Below, in pieces: positions 62,993 through 64,000 of a DNA stretch of 64,000 bases (position 1 is its first letter; each line of letters opens with the position of its first letter). The DNA lies in the NCBI RefSeq assembly GCF_022627575.1, contig NZ_JADEYQ010000002.1, positions 248,001 to 312,000 on the forward strand. The letters run 5' to 3'. The DNA is from Sphingobacterium rhinopitheci. Lineage in GTDB: Bacteria > Bacteroidota > Bacteroidia > Sphingobacteriales > Sphingobacteriaceae. A program made the position numbers and the translations under genes. The notes under the pieces were generated by a model. The model was not told the DNA's origin and did no database searches. It worked only from the letters and a program-made list of their open reading frames with translations.

Positions 62993-64000
62993 TTACATCA
63001 TTCCACCCATGCCACCACCCATTGGAGGAGCACCAGCACCAGCATTTTCTTCTGGTTCATCAGCCAATACACACTCCGTAGTTAATAACATTGAAGCTAC
63101 AGAAGCAGCATTCTCTAACGCTACACGTGAAACTTTAGTAGGGTCAATAACACCTGCACCAATTAAATTTTCAAATTTATCTGTACGCGCATTGTAACCG
63201 TAATCTGCAGTACCTTCTTTAACTTTTTGTACAATTACAGCACCTTCGATACCCGCATTGAAACAAATTTGACGTAAAGGCTCTTCGATCGCACGCTTGA
63301 TAATATCAATACCGATATTTTCGTCTTCGTTAGCACCTCTTAAATCTTTTAACGCTTCAGAAGCACGGATGAAAGCTACACCACCACCAGCTACGATACC
63401 TTCTTCTACAGCTGCACGAGTTGCATGTAAAGCATCATCAACACGGTCTTTTTTCTCTTTCATCTCTACTTCAGTAGTTGCACCTACATAAAGAACAGCA
63501 ACACCACCAGACAACTTCGCTAAACGCTCTTGTAATTTTTCACGATCGTAATCAGAAGTAGTAGTTTCGATTTGAGAACGAATTTGAGCTACACGCGCTT
63601 TAATATCATCAGCATTACCAGCACCATTGATTACTGTAGTATTATCTTTATCGATCACTACCTTTTCAGCTTGGCCTAAGTAAGACAATTCAGCATTCTC
63701 TAATTTGAAACCTCTTTCTTCAGAGATTACTGTACCACCAGTCAAGATAGCGATATCTTCTAACATAGCTTTACGACGGTCACCAAAACCTGGAGCTTTA
63801 ACAGCAGCCACTTTCAATGAACCACGGATTTTGTTTACTACTAAAGTAGCTAACGCTTCTCCGTCTAAATCTTCAGCAATGATTACTAAAGGCTTACCTG
63901 TTTGTACTTGTTTCTCTAATACAGGTAATAATTCCTTCATGTTACTGATTTTCTTGTCGTAGATCAAGATGTAAGGGTTTTCTAATTCCGCTTCCATTTT
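62993..64000 (-). CDS. groL: Chaperonin GroEL, C-terminal ~335 residues (5' end outside window)
   Basis: The frame is open to the right window edge. The visible part covers the apical domain from [20 protein letters not shown], then [40 protein letters not shown], the intermediate and equatorial return ([39 protein letters not shown]) and the C-terminal Gly/Met tail GGGMGGMM. It folds proteins in the cytosol with GroES. The groES gene, if upstream in the usual order, lies outside the window. Confidence 0.98.
   Translation of the reverse strand, partial: KMEAELENPYILIYDKKISNMKELLPVLEKQVQTGKPLVIIAEDLDGEALATLVVNKIRGSLKVAAVKAPGFGDRRKAMLEDIAILTGGTVISEERGFKLENAELSYLGQAEKVVIDKDNTTVINGAGNADDIKARVAQIRSQIETTTSDYDREKLQERLAKLSGGVAVLYVGATTEVEMKEKKDRVDDALHATRAAVEEGIVAGGGVAFIRASEALKDLRGANEDENIGIDIIKRAIEEPLRQICFNAGIEGAVIVQKVKEGTADYGYNARTDKFENLIGAGVIDPTKVSRVALENAASVASMLLTTECVLADEPEENAGAGAPPMGGGMGGMM

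Overview
The window is AT-rich chromosomal DNA from a member of the Bacteroidota, most likely of the Sphingobacteriales/Sphingobacteriaceae type; the genus cannot be fixed from sequence alone. Evidence: three SusC/SusD pairs, a Porin_10-type outer-membrane protein, DUF5683 and DUF2911 proteins, the order parA-parB-DUF5683-dapB-lepB known from this phylum, and several TAnnTTTG -7 promoter elements. Shine-Dalgarno sequences are inconspicuous. No insertion sequence, phage, rRNA or CRISPR array was seen.

Layout. 0-9.4 kb: end of an alpha/beta hydrolase, a MazG-like pyrophosphohydrolase, a secreted EEP-family protein, gamma-glutamyltransferase, an M16 peptidase, RmuC and an arginase-fold protein that lacks part of its metal site. 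9.6-16 kb: a membrane acyltransferase, an epimerase, an unusual phosphoserine phosphatase fused to a SerA remnant with an ACT domain, a GH123-like protein and a DUF2911 protein. 16-27.2 kb: a two-gene unit that fits 2-oxoadipate to D-2-hydroxyglutarate to 2-oxoglutarate (HglS-like plus FAD/Fe-S dehydrogenase), diadenylate cyclase, PdxJ, the parAB-DUF5683-dapB-lepB block and a flavin reductase. 27.2-32.8 kb: a SusC/SusD pair and a tandem trio of tRNA-Val(UAC). 32.9-58 kb: a long run of minus-strand genes. 58-64 kb: a small membrane protein, RidA, RecG, a hybrid histidine kinase and the 3' part of groEL.

The most coherent system is the minus-strand block 35.8-58.1 kb. It holds NagA, a DigH-like GHL10 glycosidase, two SusC/SusD pairs, a NamZ (GH171) exo-N-acetylmuramidase, a PQQ-propeller metallophosphoesterase, a GH9 glycosidase fused to a CE4-type deacetylase, MurQ and a sodium:solute symporter. 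Together these read as a polysaccharide-utilisation-style locus for salvage of peptidoglycan glycan strands: cleavage at the cell surface or in the periplasm, TonB-dependent uptake, inner-membrane import, and conversion of MurNAc-6-P and GlcNAc-6-P to central amino-sugar metabolism. The assignment is inferred from family membership and clustering. A MurNAc kinase and a GlcN-6-P deaminase are not in the window. A motif of about 17 bp occurs twice in intergenic gaps of the block, with a weaker third match, and could be its operator.

Several minus-strand reading frames can be extended to TTG codons that lie at or near TAnnTTTG promoter elements; for these genes the downstream ATG is given as the start.
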